Shown in pieces: positions 13,620-22,720 of a DNA stretch of 64,000 bases. The stretch lies in contig NZ_SRXU01000001.1 in assembly GCF_004792695.1 (NCBI RefSeq), positions 124,001 through 188,000 on the forward strand. Direction: 5' to 3'. The stretch is from Sphingomonas naasensis (lineage in GTDB: Bacteria; Pseudomonadota; Alphaproteobacteria; Sphingomonadales; Sphingomonadaceae). Within the stretch, counting starts at the first letter, position 1. The number at the start of each line of letters is the position of its first letter. Under the pieces are notes generated by a model that was not told the origin of the DNA, searched no databases, and worked only from the letters and a program-made list of their open reading frames with translations. Position numbers and translations under genes: made by a program.

Positions 13620-15209
13620 ATGCGGGCGTTGCTGTCAAAGGCAGTGGGATGGGCATTTGCGGGAATCGCGGCGGCGAGCCTGTCGCTGCCGGCCGCGGCC
13701 GCGCCGGATCGGGCGAAGGTCGAGGCGACGATGAAGCGCGCCACCCGCTTCATGGTCGAGAAGGTCGCCACCAATGGCGGCTATGTCTGGTCCTATCTCC
13801 CCGACATGTCGCGCCGCTGGGGCGAGATGGAAGCCGCGCCGACGATGATCTGGATCCAGCCGCCCGGCACCGCGACGATGGGGCATGTCTATCTCGACGC
13901 CTTTCACGCCACCGGCGACGCCTATTATTACGAAGCCGCCGAGAAGGTCGCCAACGCGCTGATCGCGGTCCAGCACGAGAGCGGCGGCTGGCATTATTTC
14001 GGCGATTTCGGCGGCGAGGCCTCGACCCGGCGCTGGTACGACACGATCGGCAAGAACGCGTGGCGGCTCGAGGAATTCCAGCATTATTGGGGCAACGCCA
14101 CCTTCGACGATGCCGGCACCTCGGAATCGATGCAGTTCCTGCTGCGCCTCTATGCCGAGAAGCACGATCCGAAATATCTCCCCGCGCTCAAGAAGGCGCT
14201 GGGCTTCGTCCTCGACAGCCAATATCCGATCGGCGGCTGGCCGCAGCGCTATCCGCTCAAGAGCGAGTTCAGCCACCACGGCAAGCCCGATTACACCAGC
14301 TTCATCACCTTCAACGACGATGTCGCGGGCGAGAACATCCAGTTCCTGCTCTATGCGTATCAGACGCTCGGCGCCGATGCGCGCATCCATGACGCCATCA
14401 TCCGCGCGATGAACGTCTATCTGGTCACCCAGCAGGCGAAGCCGCAGGCCGGCTGGGGGCTGCAATACACACTCGATCTCAAGCCGGTCGGCGCACGCAC
14501 CTATGAGCCCGACGCGCTCGTCACCCACACCACTGCCGCGAATGTCCGCCAGCTGTTCCGCTTCTATCGGCTGACCGGCGACAAGAAGTTCCTCGCGCGC
14601 GTCCCCGATGCGCTCGACTGGCTCGAATCGGTCCGCCTGCCCGCCGATCAGGTCAAGAACGGCCGCGGCTTCCCGACCTTTGTCGAGATCGGCAGCAATC
14701 GCCCGCTCTACGTCCACCGCCGCGGCTCGAACGTGGTCAGCGGCGAATATTATGTCGATTACGACCCCGCCAACACGATCACCCATTACAGCGCGACCCG
14801 CGCGGTCAATTTGCCGGCGCTGCGCCGCGAATATGACGAGTTGATCGCCTCGGATCCTGCCGAGGTGACGAAGGATTCGCCGCTGCGCACCGCCCAGCCG
14901 CTGCCGCGCTACTTCCTCGTCAGCGAGACCGAGACTTCGGACCTCAACACCTCGAGTGGCAGCCGCTCGCCCGAGGCGCTGATCAAGTCGCTCAACGCCG
15001 CGGGCTGGTGGCCGACCGAGCTCAGGGCGACGAGCAACCCCTATGCCGGCGACGGCGGCACCACGCCCGCCCCGGGCGACTTCAGCCGCACCAAGGTCGG
15101 CGACAAGACCGACACCTCGCCCTACGAGACCGACCATCCGGTCACCGGCATCTCCACCGGCACCTATATCGAGAACATGAAGGTGCTGATCGGCGCGCTG
15201 GGGCGCTAG
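13620..15209 (+). CDS. Secreted pectate lyase, PL10-like
   Basis: This 529-residue protein begins with a Sec signal peptide (about 1-28, ending LPAAAA). The mature part is an (alpha/alpha)n toroid-type pectate lyase: repeated AFHATGDAYYYEAA-style helices, GGWPQRYP and ITFNDD as the PL10 signature region, and a later conserved segment with RGSNVVSGEY. Pectate lyases cleave polygalacturonate by beta-elimination in the periplasm or outside the cell. The ATG at 13620 follows GAGGAG at a good distance. No other pectin genes are adjacent. Family placement is by motif only. Confidence 0.8.
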   Translation: MRALLSKAVGWAFAGIAAASLSLPAAAAPDRAKVEATMKRATRFMVEKVATNGGYVWSYLPDMSRRWGEMEAAPTMIWIQPPGTATMGHVYLDAFHATGDAYYYEAAEKVANALIAVQHESGGWHYFGDFGGEASTRRWYDTIGKNAWRLEEFQHYWGNATFDDAGTSESMQFLLRLYAEKHDPKYLPALKKALGFVLDSQYPIGGWPQRYPLKSEFSHHGKPDYTSFITFNDDVAGENIQFLLYAYQTLGADARIHDAIIRAMNVYLVTQQAKPQAGWGLQYTLDLKPVGARTYEPDALVTHTTAANVRQLFRFYRLTGDKKFLARVPDALDWLESVRLPADQVKNGRGFPTFVEIGSNRPLYVHRRGSNVVSGEYYVDYDPANTITHYSATRAVNLPALRREYDELIASDPAEVTKDSPLRTAQPLPRYFLVSETETSDLNTSSGSRSPEALIKSLNAAGWWPTELRATSNPYAGDGGTTPAPGDFSRTKVGDKTDTSPYETDHPVTGISTGTYIENMKVLIGALGR

Positions 15210-15219
15210 CTCCGCGCGC

Positions 15220-15921
15220 TCAACGCGCTACCCGTTTGAACCGCATCGTGCCCTCGGGCCGATGCAGCACCAGCGTGTCGCCAACGATCTCGGCCGGAAC
15301 GTCGCTCAGATCGATCACGCCGAAATCGTTCGGGGTGAGCGTGAACATCGCCACGCGCCCCGTCGCCGCGTCGAGCGGCAGGCGCGCCGATTGCAGGCGG
15401 TACGGCGCCAAGCTGAACGTCACGAAGCGCGGGACCCGCCGTTCGCCCTCGGGAAGCGACCACGGCCCGCCCGCCAGATAGGAATCGAGCGGCTCGCCGC
15501 TGTCGAACGCGATCCTGAGGTCGACGCCCGGCACGTCGCGGCCGTTGGGCCAGACCAGGCGGATCGCGAACGGAGTGCCCGGCGCCGCGGTCTCGATCCT
15601 CGCGGGCGCGATCGTCGGCGCCACCGGGCGCGGCACGCTGGTCAGCCTGATCCGGTTGCCTGCGGCCTCCCACCGCCCTTGCGCGCTCTCGTCGAGCGCC
15701 CCCACGGTCAGCCCGTACTGGAAGCTGCCGTCGGCGTTCAGGCGGATGCCCGCCACCAGCTCCATCTCCGAAAGCCTGTATTCGCCGGCCGGCGACGCGA
15801 GCGCGGGCGCGGCGGGCGCGCGCGGCACCTCCTGTGCCTGCGCCGGTAGCGCGAAGCAAGCGAGCGCCACGATCCGGCCGAGACCGTCACGCAATCCGCG
15901 CGGGAACAGGGGATGTCGCAT
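15220..15921 (-). CDS. Secreted protein of unknown function
   Basis: The ATG at 15921 is chosen over upstream starts because it begins a clear signal peptide (MRHPLFPRGLR basic end, IVALACFALPAQAQ core and cleavage site) and has GGAG about 6 bases before it. The mature protein of about 205 residues is predominantly beta strand: ASPAGEYRLSEMEL, DGSFQYGLTVGALDESAQGR and WEAAGNRIRLTS resemble a lipocalin-like or copper-resistance-style beta sandwich. No catalytic motif is recognised. It converges with the pectate lyase gene, 10 bp away. Confidence 0.65.
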   Translation of the reverse strand: MRHPLFPRGLRDGLGRIVALACFALPAQAQEVPRAPAAPALASPAGEYRLSEMELVAGIRLNADGSFQYGLTVGALDESAQGRWEAAGNRIRLTSVPRPVAPTIAPARIETAAPGTPFAIRLVWPNGRDVPGVDLRIAFDSGEPLDSYLAGGPWSLPEGERRVPRFVTFSLAPYRLQSARLPLDAATGRVAMFTLTPNDFGVIDLSDVPAEIVGDTLVLHRPEGTMRFKRVAR

Positions 15922-15994
15922 GTCGCTCCGATCGCCGCCAGGCCGATGCCGCCCTGTGGTGATCCTATCGCCGATACCCGGCGCCCGGAAACAT

Positions 15995-16031
15995 AAAAGC
16001 CCCGGCAAGCGCATGGCTTGCCGGGGCTTTT
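15995..16031. terminator. Strong bidirectional terminator next to tRNA-Arg
   Basis: A perfect 16-bp stem, AAAAGCCCCGGCAAGC paired with GCTTGCCGGGGCTTTT, closes over a 5-base loop. It lies directly downstream of the tRNA-Arg on the minus strand and carries U-tracts on both strands. Confidence 0.9.
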
Positions 16032-16033
16032 AA

Positions 16034-16110
16034 TGGCGCGCCCGGAACGATTCGAACGTCCGACCCTCAGATTCGTAGTCTGATGCTCTATCCAGCTGAG
16101 CTACGGGCGC
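16034..16110 (-). tRNA. tRNA-Arg (anticodon ACG)
   Basis: On the minus strand the 77 bases begin GCGCCCG, pair with CGGGCGC at the acceptor end, and end with a discriminator G and an encoded CCA. The D-arm reads TAGCTCAGCTGGATAGAGCA, the anticodon stem-loop is CAGACTACGAATCTG with anticodon ACG, and the T-arm holds GTTCGAATC. All four stems fold. ACG is normally modified to ICG and reads CGU, CGC and CGA. Confidence 0.97.
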
Positions 16111-16194
16111 GCAGTGGAGGGGTGCCTTTAGAAGCGGTTTTCCAATCGCGCAACCCCGTTGCGTGCAGTTTTCCACAGGCTTAAGCAGCCGCCC

Positions 16195-16710
16195 ATGCGC
16201 AGCTCGCTTTTCGCCGCCCTTCCCGCCCTCGCGCCCCTCGTCCTGATCGCGCTGGCGGGCTGCACGCAGAGTCCCGACGCCTATCCGTCGCTGCTGCCGC
16301 GGCCGATCGAGAAGCAGAGCCTCGCCGAGCCCGAGCGCGTCGCCGCGGTGCCGGTGCCCGATCCCGCGCTCGATTCCCGAATCGCCGCGCTCAGCACCCC
16401 GCTCGCGGCCAACAGCCAGAAATTCGCCGCCGCCGCGCAGGATGCCGAAGCCAAAATCGCCGTGGCGCGCGGCGTTGCCGAGGGCTCGGACGCGTGGCTC
16501 GATGCCCAGACGGCGCTGAGCACGATCGAATCGCTGCGCGCGCCGACGCTCAACGCCCTCGCCCAGCTCGAGGAGATCGCGATCGAACGCGGCAAGGCCG
16601 GCGAGCCGCCCTATCCCGCGCTCGACGCGGTGATCGCCGAGGCCGACGGCATGGCCAAAGCCCAGGACATGCGGATCGCCGCGCTCAAGGCGGCGCTCGG
16701 CGGCGAATAG
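16195..16710 (+). CDS. Lipoprotein of unknown function
   Basis: The ATG at 16195 begins a lipoprotein signal peptide with lipobox LAGC (Cys at about residue 23), so the mature protein should be lipid-anchored. The rest, about 148 residues, is alanine-rich and mostly helical (SRIAALSTPLAAN; KIAVARGVAEGS; AEADGMAKAQDMRIAALKAAL), probably coiled coil facing the periplasm. No domain is recognised. An in-frame ATG at 16159 would add 12 residues before the signal peptide and is less likely. Confidence 0.75.
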   Translation: MRSSLFAALPALAPLVLIALAGCTQSPDAYPSLLPRPIEKQSLAEPERVAAVPVPDPALDSRIAALSTPLAANSQKFAAAAQDAEAKIAVARGVAEGSDAWLDAQTALSTIESLRAPTLNALAQLEEIAIERGKAGEPPYPALDAVIAEADGMAKAQDMRIAALKAALGGE

Positions 16711-16779
16711 CTTCCCTGTCGCCCGTCCCTTCCAGGAGAATCCACCCCTTGCCCCCACACTGAAAAGGGGGAGTTTGGG

Positions 16780-19020
16780 TTATTCGTCGGCCAGCGACGG
16801 ATGGAAGGCGCGCATCACCGGCACCACCGAGGCATAGTCGTCGGTCCACGGCACGAACCCCGGCCGCGGCCGGAGCGTCTCCCAGCGCGGATCGCCATCG
16901 GTCAGCCGTGCCAGCGTCGCGGGATCGCGGGAGAGTGCGATCCAGTCGGACACCGCCGCCTCGTCGAGCAGCTCGGACGCGTTCGGCTGATAGACGCGCC
17001 GCGCCGCGTGCCAGCCGCCCTGCGCCGCAGCGCCGGCAACCACGGGCGAGAGCGCGAGGAAGCGGTTCGAGATATGGACGAGCAGCAAGCCATTGGGGGC
17101 GAGCGCGTGGGCATAGGAGTCGAACGCCTCGGTGGTCATCAGGTGCATCGGCACCGCGTCCGACGAGAAGGCGTCGAGCGCGAGCAGGTCGATGCTGGCC
17201 GGCGGCGCCTCGGCGAGCCGCAGCCGCGCATCGCCGACCACCATCGCCGCCTGCGGCGCGCATTGCCGCACGAAACTGAACTTGCCCGCCCCGCTCGACA
17301 GCCCGATCACCGCCGGATCGATCTCGTAGAAACGCCATTGCTGGCCCGGCCGGGCATAGCAGGCGAGCGTGCCCGTCCCGAGCCCGACCACCGCGATCCG
17401 CGCCGCCGGACCGTAGAGCGCGGGCGCGGCGAGCATCGCGCGGCCGACGCCCGAGCCGGGGACATAATAGGTCGTCGGGATGCGCGCGCGCGCTCCCTTG
17501 AGCTGGATGCCGTGGAGCGTCGTGCCATGCGCCAGCCGGCGCTCGTCGGGCAGGTCGCTCACCGTGTAGACGCCGAAATAGCTGCGCGTGCGGTCGCCGC
17601 TCAACGAGATGTCGATCGCGCGATAGCCCCCGAACAGGAACAGCGCGCCCGCCAGCGCGACCAGCCACGGCACGCGCAGGCCGGTCGCGAGCAAGCCGAT
17701 CGCGGCGACCGCGAGGAAGGCGATCTGCTCGTGCATCCCGCCGAGCACGCCGCCGGGATTGGCGAGGCCGAGCCAGACGAAGATCGCCACGAGCAAGGTG
17801 GCGAGCAGGATCTTGATGCGCAGGATCTGCCCCTCCCCCTGCCACAGCCGCGCCAGCGCGGGGAACAGGAAGGTCTGCGGCGCCAGCGCGCCCGCGGCGA
17901 GGATCAGCAGCGGATATTCATAGGTCCAGTCGCACAGCACCGGCGCGATCAGGCCGGAAAAGACGCCGCCCAGCGCGCCGCCCACCGACATGGCGAGGTA
18001 GAAGCCGGTCAGCCGGTCGGGTGCCGGCCGCAGCCGGTACATGCACGAATGCAGCGACACCGCGACGACGAAGAGCAGGACCAGCCCGATCAGCGCGTTG
18101 AAATAGGCGAGCTTCTGGTGCCCGGCGATCAGCGTCGCGCCGAACAGCAACACGATGATCGGCGTGAATTTGGCGAGCAGGGCGGGGATCGTCTCGCCTT
18201 CGCGGAACGCGACCGAGAAGCTCAGCAGATAAAGGCCGAGCGGCAACACCCAGAGCATCGGCATCGCGACGATGTCGGTGGTGAGGAAGGTCGTGGTCGC
18301 GAGCATCAGCCCCGAGGGGACGAAGGCGAGGACGATCCAGTGGAGCACGCGCCGCGCGTCCGGCGCCGGGCTGTGATGCGCGACGTGCGGCTCCTCGGGC
18401 GCCTTGCGCGGCAGCAAGGTCGCGCAGGCCGCGACGAGCACGAAGACGAGGCCATAGCCGATCGTCCACAGCCAGCTCTGCGCCCTGAGCGCCAGCGCCG
18501 GCTCGACGATCAGCGGATAGGCGATCAGCCCGCCGAAGCTGCCGATGTTCGACGCAGCGTAGAGCGCATAGGGATCGCGCCCGCCGCTCGCGACGCTGTA
18601 CCAGCGCTGGAGCAGCGGCGCCTGCGCCGAGATCGCGAAGAACAGCGGCCCGATCGAGGCGCCGAACAGCCACGGCACCCACAAGGCCGGCTCGGCATCG
18701 GCCGGCAATTCCATCGCGGTGAGCCCGATCGGCAGCCAGATCGCGGCGACGGCGAGCACCGCGAGGTGGATTCCCGCCTGCGCGCGGACGGGCACGCGTC
18801 CGAGCCAATGGGCATAGGCATAGCCGCCGAGCAGCAGCGCCTGGTAGACCAGCATCGCGCTGTTCCACACCGCCGGCGCGCCGCCGAGCCGCGGCAGCGC
18901 CATCCGCGCGACCATCGGCTGGACGAGGAACAGCAGGAAGGAGCCGGTCAGGATGGCGAGGACGAACAGCCAGCGGAATCGCGTCCGCTGCCCCGTCGCC
19001 TGTTCCACACCGTCCGCCAT
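16780..19020 (-). CDS. Membrane protein fused to spermidine-synthase-like domain
   Basis: This 746-residue protein has about 12 or more membrane segments in its first two thirds (FLLFLVQPMVARMALPRLGG near the start is diagnostic of this family) and a C-terminal Rossmann methyltransferase/aminopropyltransferase fold (about 520-740; IAVVGLGTGTLACYARPG as the nucleotide-binding glycine motif, LLALDAFSSDAVPMHLMT as the catalytic-region equivalent). Such fused MFS-like/spermidine-synthase-like proteins are widespread in proteobacteria; their substrate is not established. No polyamine genes are adjacent, so a polyamine role should not be assumed. Confidence 0.85.
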   Translation of the reverse strand: MADGVEQATGQRTRFRWLFVLAILTGSFLLFLVQPMVARMALPRLGGAPAVWNSAMLVYQALLLGGYAYAHWLGRVPVRAQAGIHLAVLAVAAIWLPIGLTAMELPADAEPALWVPWLFGASIGPLFFAISAQAPLLQRWYSVASGGRDPYALYAASNIGSFGGLIAYPLIVEPALALRAQSWLWTIGYGLVFVLVAACATLLPRKAPEEPHVAHHSPAPDARRVLHWIVLAFVPSGLMLATTTFLTTDIVAMPMLWVLPLGLYLLSFSVAFREGETIPALLAKFTPIIVLLFGATLIAGHQKLAYFNALIGLVLLFVVAVSLHSCMYRLRPAPDRLTGFYLAMSVGGALGGVFSGLIAPVLCDWTYEYPLLILAAGALAPQTFLFPALARLWQGEGQILRIKILLATLLVAIFVWLGLANPGGVLGGMHEQIAFLAVAAIGLLATGLRVPWLVALAGALFLFGGYRAIDISLSGDRTRSYFGVYTVSDLPDERRLAHGTTLHGIQLKGARARIPTTYYVPGSGVGRAMLAAPALYGPAARIAVVGLGTGTLACYARPGQQWRFYEIDPAVIGLSSGAGKFSFVRQCAPQAAMVVGDARLRLAEAPPASIDLLALDAFSSDAVPMHLMTTEAFDSYAHALAPNGLLLVHISNRFLALSPVVAGAAAQGGWHAARRVYQPNASELLDEAAVSDWIALSRDPATLARLTDGDPRWETLRPRPGFVPWTDDYASVVPVMRAFHPSLADE

Positions 19021-19059
19021 GCTCGTCTCCCCTGCGGGCCGCCTTGCGCCGCGTCCGGT

Positions 19060-19599
19060 TTAGGCGGGATTAACCCCGCCGCGGGCGATGCGATAGGTGA
19101 TGTGGCGCCGCAGCCGATCGATCGCGTTGGGGTGATCGAAATCGTCCTCGGGCGCGCGCGCCATGCCGAGCCGCTCCATCAACCCCCAGCTGCGGGCATT
19201 GTCGGTGCTGGTGATCGCCGCGATCGCGGGCGCGTCGAGATTCGCCCAGCCCCAGTCGAGGCTCGCCTGCGCCGCCTCGCGCGCATAGCCCTGCCCCCAA
19301 TGTTCGTGCGCCAGCCGCCAGCCGATCTCGATCTCGCCTTCGATCGGAGTGTCCTCGGCGCCGGGCTTGAGCCCGCAAAAGCCCAGAAACGCGCCATCGG
19401 CCCTCCGCTCGATCGCCCAGAAGGTGAAGCCGTGCGTGTCGAATATGGCCTGTAGCCGGTCGATCAGCGCATCGCTCTCGTCGCGCCACAGCAAGGGGCC
19501 GAGCGTCGCCATCACCCGTGCGTCCTGGCCCATCGCATGGAACGGCGCGCGATCGCCGTCGTGCCAGCCGCGCAGGATCAGGCGGTCGGTCTCGATCAT
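19060..19599 (-). CDS. GNAT N-acetyltransferase, RimJ/RimL-like (copy 1)
   Basis: This 179-residue protein starts IETDRLILRGWHDGDRAPF, the typical opening of RimJ/RimL-type GNAT enzymes, and has EIGWRLAHEHWGQGYAREAA with the acetyl-CoA-binding Q/R-x-x-G-x-A-like motif A (GQGYAREA). These enzymes transfer acetyl groups from acetyl-CoA to amines, often protein N-termini or small molecules. It overlaps the end of the next GNAT gene by 4 bp. The two are clear paralogues that probably arose by tandem duplication. Confidence 0.88.
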   Translation of the reverse strand: MIETDRLILRGWHDGDRAPFHAMGQDARVMATLGPLLWRDESDALIDRLQAIFDTHGFTFWAIERRADGAFLGFCGLKPGAEDTPIEGEIEIGWRLAHEHWGQGYAREAAQASLDWGWANLDAPAIAAITSTDNARSWGLMERLGMARAPEDDFDHPNAIDRLRRHITYRIARGGVNPA

Positions 19600-20126
19600 G
19601 CCGGCCGGTCAATGGCGAAGGTAACGCTCGGGCGCAGGGCATGGCCTTCGGGAAAGCTCGCGCTGAGATAGTCGCCATCGGCGAGCCGCGTCATGCCGAG
19701 CCGCGCCATCAGCGCCTGGCTCTTCGCGTTCACTGCCGAGGTGACCGCGTAGATCCGGTCCTCGGCGATGGCGCGCCATGCCCGATCGAGGATCGCCGCC
19801 ATCGCCTCGCGGGCATAGCCTTGCCGCCACCACGGCAGGTCGATGATCCAGCCCGCCTCGATCGCACCGGCGATCGGCATATGCGGCTCGCCGCGCTTGA
19901 GCCCGCAAAAGCCGACCACCGCGCCATCGGCGCGCCGCGCGACGACGTGGAAGCCCAGCCCCTCGCCGCGCAGCCGGTCATGCTTGGCGATCACCGCGTC
20001 GGCCGCCGCCGCGTCCATCCCGGGAAACAGCTGCGCCATCACCTGCTGGTTGGTGAACATCCCAACCAGCGCATCGCGGTCGCGCGGCGCGGGCAGGCGC
20101 AGGATCAGCCTCTCGGTCTCGATCAC
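19596..20126 (-). CDS. GNAT N-acetyltransferase, RimJ/RimL-like (copy 2)
   Basis: This 176-residue protein has the same layout as its neighbour: IETERLILRLPAPRDRDAL at the start, FCGLKRGEPHMPIAGAIEAG, then WWRQGYAREAMAAIL as the acetyl-CoA motif. The substrate is unknown. It overlaps hemB upstream and the other GNAT gene downstream by 4 bp each, so hemB and the two acetyltransferases form one translationally coupled unit on the minus strand. Both copies keep the cofactor motif, so neither looks decayed. Confidence 0.88.
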   Translation of the reverse strand: MIETERLILRLPAPRDRDALVGMFTNQQVMAQLFPGMDAAAADAVIAKHDRLRGEGLGFHVVARRADGAVVGFCGLKRGEPHMPIAGAIEAGWIIDLPWWRQGYAREAMAAILDRAWRAIAEDRIYAVTSAVNAKSQALMARLGMTRLADGDYLSASFPEGHALRPSVTFAIDRPA

Positions 20127-21109
20127 GCGCCCAGCAGCCGCGCGGCCAGCGGCGCGTGATAGGTCAGCATCCCGGTGCAGCCGGCGCGCTTGAACGCCAT
20201 CAGCGTCTCCATCACCAGCGCCTCGCGGTCGCCCGCCCCGGCCGCCGCCGCCGCCTCGATCATCGCATATTCGCCGGACACCTGATATGCGAACACCGGT
20301 ACTTCGAAGGCATTCTTCACACGGACTATGATGTCGAGATAGGGCAGACCCGGCTTGACCATCACGCTGTCGGCGCCCTCGGCGATGTCGAGCGCGACTT
20401 CGCGCAGCGCCTCCTCGGCATTGGCCGGGTCCATCTGATAGGTCTTCTTGTCGCCCTTGAGCAGCCCGCGCGAGCCGACCGCGTCGCGGAACGGGCCATA
20501 AAAGCCGCTCGCATACTTGGCGGCATAGGCCATGATCTGGACGTTGATATGGCCATGGGCCTCGAGCGCGGCGCGGATCAGCCCGACGCGCCCGTCCATC
20601 ATGTCCGACGGCGCGACGATGTCCGCCCCCGCCTCGGCCTGAACCAAAGCCTGGTCGGTGAGCACCGCCGATGTCGCGTCGTTGAGCACATAGCCGCGCG
20701 CATCGACGATCCCGTCATGGCCGTGGCTGGTATAGGGATCGAGCGCGACGTCGGTCAGCACCCCGATATCGGGCACTGCATCCTTGATCGCCCGAATCGC
20801 CCTGCACATCAGATTGTCGGGATTGAGCGCCTCGCGCCCATCGTCGCTGCGCAGCCCCGCCGGCGTGTTGGGAAACAGCGCGACGCACGGAATGCCCAGC
20901 GCCGCTGCTTCCTTCGCGCGCTCGGCCACACCCTTGATCGACCAGCGCGACACGCCGGGGAGCGCGGCGATTGGCTCCTCCGCGCTGCCTTCTGTGACGA
21001 ACAGCGGCCAGATCAGGTCGGCGGGGGTGAGCACGGTCTCGGCGTGCATCCGCCGGCTCCAGCCGGCGGCACGCGTGCGACGAAGGCGGAGCGCGGGATA
21101 CTGACTCAT
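20123..21109 (-). CDS. hemB: Porphobilinogen synthase (delta-aminolevulinate dehydratase)
   Basis: This 328-residue enzyme condenses two 5-aminolevulinate molecules to porphobilinogen in heme and tetrapyrrole synthesis. The Schiff-base region is present (ADSVMVKPGLPYLDII), with a second lysine region MAYAAKYASGFYGPFRDA and the metal/allosteric region VLTDVALDPYTSHGHDG, where the zinc cysteines are replaced by aspartates as in Mg/K-type alphaproteobacterial enzymes. Length is normal. It leads a coupled cluster with two acetyltransferase genes. The MATE gene lies 18 bp upstream of its start on the same strand. Confidence 0.97.
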   Translation of the reverse strand: MSQYPALRLRRTRAAGWSRRMHAETVLTPADLIWPLFVTEGSAEEPIAALPGVSRWSIKGVAERAKEAAALGIPCVALFPNTPAGLRSDDGREALNPDNLMCRAIRAIKDAVPDIGVLTDVALDPYTSHGHDGIVDARGYVLNDATSAVLTDQALVQAEAGADIVAPSDMMDGRVGLIRAALEAHGHINVQIMAYAAKYASGFYGPFRDAVGSRGLLKGDKKTYQMDPANAEEALREVALDIAEGADSVMVKPGLPYLDIIVRVKNAFEVPVFAYQVSGEYAMIEAAAAAGAGDREALVMETLMAFKRAGCTGMLTYHAPLAARLLGA

Positions 21110-21127
21110 CCCCGCGCTGATGCGCGT

Positions 21128-22567
21128 TCAGCCGGTCGGTTGCAAGCGTCCGGCGGGCTCGCCGCCGGCCAGCGCTTCCTCCTCGGCCTGCTCGGGCGCG
21201 ATCGGTGCCATCGCGGCCTTCTTCCAGTGGCCGCTGCGGTAATAGGCCGCGGCGAGCAGCAAGGCGACCGCCGAGCTCACCGGGAAGCTCCACCACAGGG
21301 CGTCGGCGCCGAGCGCCGGCTGCAGCGCCAGCGCGAAGCCGATCCGGACCGGATAGAGCGCGAACCCGAGGATCGCGAGCGGCATCAGCACCGCGCCATT
21401 GGCGCGCACCGTGGCGAACAGCACCATCGTCAGCCCGAACAGCATGAAGTTCCAGCTCGAGATCAGCTGGATGTGCCGTGCGATCGGCAGCGCCGGGCTG
21501 TCGCCGCCGAGGAACAACTCCATCACCGGCCGGTCGAACAGCAGCACCGCGGCAACCATCGTCCCGGTGAGCAGCAGCGTATAGAGGATGCCGGCGCGGG
21601 TGATGCCGGCAACCCGGTCCCACGCGCCGGCGCCGATATTCTGCGCCGCCATCGCGCTCACCGCGGCACCCACTGCCATCGCGGGCATCTGGATATAGGT
21701 CCATAGCTGCTGCGACACACCATAGGCCGCGGCGGTCTCGACTCCGAGGCGGTTGACCAGCCCGACCATGGTCAGCCCGGCAAAGGACAGGACGAACATC
21801 TGCGCGCCCATCGGCAGCCCCTTGGCGACGATCGTCCGCATCAGCGCGCGCGCCGGGATCAGATAGCCGAGCTCGCGCCCGCGCAGCCGCACCGGCAGGT
21901 CGCGCAGATAGACGATCGCGACCAGCCCGATCACCGTGGCGTAGTTGGCGATCACCGTCGCCATCGCCGAGCCGGCGATGCCCATCCGCGGCGCCCCACC
22001 CAGCCCGAGGATGAACACCGGGTTGAGCCCCGCGTCGAGCACGACGTTGACCACCATGAACCAGAGCGGCGTCATGGCGTCGCCCACGCCGCGCAGCCCC
22101 ATCATAATCAGCGTCATCAGCATGCCCGCGGGCGCGGCGAGGAAGATCACCCGCATATAGGCGAGCGCCAGCGGCATCGCCCCGGCGGGGGTGGCGAGCA
22201 GATCGAGGATGCGCGGCGCGAACACCCAGCCGAGGCCGGCGACCAGCGCCGCGCCGATCGCGACCAGCCCGATCGCCGAGCCGAAGGCACGCCGGGCGCT
22301 GTCGAGGTCGCGCCGCCCCATCGCCTGCCCGACCAGCACCGTCGCCGCCATGCCGAAGCCGAACACGATGCCGAACAGCAGGAACATGATGATGTTGGCG
22401 TTGGAGGTGGCGGCGAGCGCGTCCTCGCCGAGGAAGCGCCCCACCCACACCGCGTTGATCGAGCCGTTCAACGACTGGAGGATGTTCGACCCGAGCGTCG
22501 GCAACGCGAACAGCAGCAGAGCCCGGCTGATATTGCCTTGGGTCAAATCGCGGCGGGGAGCGGGCAT
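21128..22567 (-). CDS. MATE-family multidrug/toxin efflux transporter
   Basis: This 479-residue inner-membrane protein has two six-helix repeats typical of MATE transporters, with an early ALPTLGSNILQSLNGSINAV and VWVGRFLGEDALAATSNA in the first repeat and GLPMGAQMFVLSFAGLTMV opening the second half. MATE proteins export drugs or cationic compounds in exchange for Na+ or H+. The C-terminal 25 residues are cytoplasmic and acidic (EQAEEEALAGGEP). It is followed 18 bp later by hemB in the same direction, so co-transcription is likely. Confidence 0.92.
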   Translation of the reverse strand: MPAPRRDLTQGNISRALLLFALPTLGSNILQSLNGSINAVWVGRFLGEDALAATSNANIIMFLLFGIVFGFGMAATVLVGQAMGRRDLDSARRAFGSAIGLVAIGAALVAGLGWVFAPRILDLLATPAGAMPLALAYMRVIFLAAPAGMLMTLIMMGLRGVGDAMTPLWFMVVNVVLDAGLNPVFILGLGGAPRMGIAGSAMATVIANYATVIGLVAIVYLRDLPVRLRGRELGYLIPARALMRTIVAKGLPMGAQMFVLSFAGLTMVGLVNRLGVETAAAYGVSQQLWTYIQMPAMAVGAAVSAMAAQNIGAGAWDRVAGITRAGILYTLLLTGTMVAAVLLFDRPVMELFLGGDSPALPIARHIQLISSWNFMLFGLTMVLFATVRANGAVLMPLAILGFALYPVRIGFALALQPALGADALWWSFPVSSAVALLLAAAYYRSGHWKKAAMAPIAPEQAEEEALAGGEPAGRLQPTG

Positions 22568-22582
22568 CTTTTCCCTTCATAT

Positions 22583-22716
22583 TCCCCTCCCTGCAAGGGA
22601 GGGGGCCAGGGGTGGGTTTGCGGCGACGGGGGCTCGATGCCCTTGTCGTCGCTCAATGCCGGGCGTGGGCAAAAGCTCCCTCCGGTCGCCCCCGTCCCCT
22701 CCCTTGCAGGGGGGCG
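22583..22716. repeat. Paired inverted palindromic repeat between MATE and valS
   Basis: Two units, each built on CCCCTCCC-TTGCA/TGCAA-GGGAGGGG, lie in opposite orientation at about 22583-22618 and 22688-22716. The same pair recurs at 28534-28673. The layout, two inverted palindromes around a short spacer, is like REP/BIME elements. Confidence 0.7.
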
Positions 22717-22720
22717 TGAA

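Noticed and set aside
16034..16110. tRNA-Arg as the prophage attachment site
   Set aside because: About 2.8 kb of host genes separate it from the last phage gene and no repeat of the tRNA 3' end was seen near the prophage edge.
16801..19455. An 884-codon open frame on the plus strand
   Set aside because: It lies antisense to the membrane/spermidine-synthase-like gene, is very rich in Arg, Gln and Glu, and has no domain; a GC-rich shadow frame.
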